Assembly: GCA_007115705.1 (NCBI GenBank)
Contig: QXEO01000553.1
Span: 12,202,491 to 12,266,490, forward strand
DNA from: Dactylis glomerata
Lineage: Eukaryota > Streptophyta > Magnoliopsida > Poales > Poaceae
Length of the DNA: 64,000 bases
Reading direction: 5' to 3'
Shown here: in pieces, positions 61,729 to 64,000 of the stretch
How positions within the stretch are numbered: the stretch's first letter is position 1
Layout: the number at the start of each line of letters is the position of its first letter
Program-made: the position numbers and the translations under genes
The notes under the pieces: generated by a model
What the model saw: only the letters and a program-made list of their open reading frames with translations
Told to the model about the DNA's origin: nothing
Database searches by the model: none

Positions 61729-62610
61729 GTCCGTTTGGATGTATGCATTCAGCCTTGGTATTAGAGATTGGCATTCGGTTGGACCGAATACCCCGAATAC
61801 ATCCGTTTGGCTGGTCTAAGCATTCACGCTCGGTATTTGGGCTCGATATTGAGAAGGTCCGATTGATGTACAACCAGGTCGCTCCCGAATGTCGAGCCTT
61901 TTACCTAGACATCGTTGTGTATTCGCTTTGCTCCCCTCCCCGACCAAACGACATATCAAGAGGAGGCGTGCTGGGGCACACAGCGGCGATGGCGCAAGTA
62001 CCTCAACTCCTCCCTCCCCCTCCTCCTCCTCCTCCTCCAGCTAACGGCGCGGTGGTCCTCCGTTGAGGAATGCCCCATCGCCCTCCTCCCATTCCTCTTG
62101 TGTCCCTCTACCTCGACCCTCTTTCGTCGGGCGCAGGTCACTGGTGCAGAGCACATCGACCTCTCCGGTGCAGGTACGGGGAGAGACCGCCCGCCCCTGC
62201 CCCCTCTACCTATTCTGTAGCAGCATAGTGCCCTACCGTCTCCCTGTCTTCTGTCTCTTTGATCTCGTCTAGCAGCCGTACCGAGGATGTCGCCTCTCTG
62301 TCTCTCTCGATTTAGCATGCGCAGGCGAAATTTGGAAGGAAACGGACTCAATCTATTCGTATCTAAAATATTTTCTCGATTTGTGATGTTGGTGGAGCTT
62401 GTCCAATGTTTTGACCGTCCGCCAAATGCAATTCAACACTTTGAGCATCCAAACAGAACTTGACATTCAACCAGGATATCAATTCTAGGCACCAAATCCT
62501 AAACATCCAAACAGAAATATTGATAATGAATCTCAATGCCAATATGGCAGGGTATTGACATTCGAGCCAATGCAATGCCAAGCTTGCGAATACAAACATC
62601 CAAACGGACC
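61729..62610. mobile_element. Non-autonomous DNA transposon with GGTCCGTTTGGATG ends
   Basis: Left end GGTCCGTTTGGATGTATGCATTC (first 15 bases exact) is mirrored by the right end, whose inverse reads GGTCCGTTTGGATGTTTGTA. The element is 882 bp. Flanks (TTTT left, TTCT right) do not give a clean target duplication, so hAT or PIF/Harbinger cannot be chosen. The interior contains a CTC/CCT trinucleotide run (about 62010-62040) and GC-rich sequence that may be captured, but no transposase. Confidence 0.72.
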
Positions 62611-62879
62611 TTCTGATTTTCAAGTTGTTGAAAAGTTGTTACCTAACTTGATTTAGTCCTTTATCTAAATTTCTTAATGTGCATTTTACTTCGCTTCCAC
62701 GGAGAATTTGTCAGGATGACCTGGACCGAAGAATTTGTTTCTTCCAAGCTTCCACGGAGTTACTCCAATGAGGTATAATATCACCAATAGCATTTTTTCT
62801 AGGATTTTTTCTAGGTTGGGAACATGCATCACTGTTTGAATTAATGTGGCTACTGGTTTTTATTCAAATTGTGTCATTA

Positions 62880-64000
62880 ATATGATTAAGTTGGATATTG
62901 GATAAAAACCAAGTTGCCTTTTGCTTTGTTGCGTATAGTAGTTCAATGAAAAAGTAACTAAGCACAACAAATTTATCTATTAAGTTCTTTCATTAACACT
63001 ATTAAAGTTGCCCACTAAACTAGTCTAGTTGCATATGATAGCTTGCTTAAGTAGTATACCAGAATTCATTGTATTATTTTTCACATGCAATATATGCTTA
63101 AGGTGTGTAGCCAAGGATCATTTTTACCTTTTCAACAAATATGAATAAGTTGGATTCTGGTTTGAACTAAGTTGCTTTTTGTTTAGATGCAAGTTGGCTA
63201 CTGAATTTACCTAAGTTGCATTTGTTCTTTTTGTGCGTTTTGGGGGTCTCCATGCTTTTTGTATTAAGTTGCATATGCAAGGTTGCTTAAGTTGTACACA
63301 ATAGATACTTAATTTTTATTTCCACACGCAATTTTTGCTTAAGTTTTGAATCCAAGATTTATTTTTTATACAACTTGTTTAGTAAGTCGTGTACTAGGCA
63401 GTATTAAGTTGCATTATGAACTTAACCTAGTTGCATATACAAGCTTGCTTAAGTTGTATACCAAAATTAATCAAATTAGTTTCATCATGCAATGCATGCT
63501 TACGTTGTGTAGTCCTTTTTACGTTTTCAACAAACATGAAAATAAGTTGTATTATGCTTTGCACTAAGTTGCTTTTTGTTTAGATGCAAGTTGGCAACTG
63601 AATTTTACCTCAGTTGCATTTTTTTCTTCTTATTTTTTTGCAATTTGGGGGTCTTCATGCTTTTTCTATTAAGTAAGTTGCATATGCAAGGTTGCTTAAG
63701 TTGTACACAATAGTTACTTAAGTTTTGTATCCAAGGTTTATTTTCTATATAACTTTTTAAAATAAGTTGTATCCTTGGCATTATTAAGTTGCATTGTAAT
63801 TGACCTAGTTGGATTTACAAGCTTACATAAGTTGTATACCCAAAATTAATCAAATTATTTTCATCATGCAATGTATGCTTAAGGTGTGTAGCCAAGGATC
63901 AGCTTTACCTTTTCAACAAACATGAATAAGTTGGTTTTGGTGGCTTATAAATAGCAACTTAAGGTTAGTTCGTGTGGTAGTTTTTATTCAAGTTGGTCTA
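62880..64000. repeat. Tandem repeat of about 390-410 bp, at least 2.6 copies, open at window end
   Basis: AAGTTGCATATGCAAGGTTG occurs at 63265 and 63674. GGTGTGTAGCCAAGGATCA occurs at 63102 and 63883, with a diverged copy at about 63492. AAGTTGC(T)TTTTGTTTAG occurs near 63166 and 63562. The unit is AT-rich, dense in AAGTTG words and non-coding, and continues past the window. Confidence 0.85.

Overview
The window is nuclear DNA from a grass, most likely a large-genome Pooideae such as a Triticeae species (an inference from the transposon families and GC3-rich codon use, not proven). No intact host gene can be supported. Nearly all recognisable content is transposable elements and repeats.

Layout. 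1-6.4 kb: AT-rich, gene-poor DNA with a frameshifted RNase H-like relic (about 1440-2219), a Stowaway-type MITE (4921-5004) and a foldback MITE (5971-6361). 6622-10685: a small Ty1/copia retrotransposon with 188/156-bp LTRs, no recognisable gag, and a pol broken by two frameshifts and four stops. 12119-56138: one giant CACTA (En/Spm) DNA transposon of 44,020 bp. It has CACTACAG ends, a TCT target duplication, CCGACGGC-rich subterminal regions, a Transposase_24/TNPA-like gene (minus strand, apparently spliceable without a break from exon 2 on) and a TNP2-like transposase (minus strand, two stops and two slippage frameshifts). 56.1-64 kb: a solo LTR with a 5S rRNA-like segment (Cassandra-like, 56890-57067), a long inverted-repeat element (57610-58763), an 882-bp TIR element (61729-62610) and an open-ended tandem repeat of about 390-410 bp (from about 62880 to the window end).

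The standout is inside the CACTA element. About 34 kb (roughly 20.5-55.8 kb), lying 5' of the transposase genes, is satellite-like DNA: about 90 tandem copies of a 351/352-bp monomer (lineage A), in five blocks separated by a diverged homologous monomer of about 347 bp (lineage B). The array shows mature-satellite behaviour: a homogenised core, diverged edges, a five-monomer higher-order repeat of about 1,759 bp seen at both flanks, a macro-duplication of about 7.5 kb that re-copies a GC-rich block with a perfect subterminal palindrome, and a second duplication at a constant 10,758-bp offset. Every inspected monomer of both lineages carries a telo-box (TAGGGTTT) and, about 55 bp away, an RY motif (CATGCATG). 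I read this as a transposon that has become a satellite nursery. Some array breaks, especially 28.2-28.5 kb, look like long-read or assembly damage and need checking before biological claims are made.
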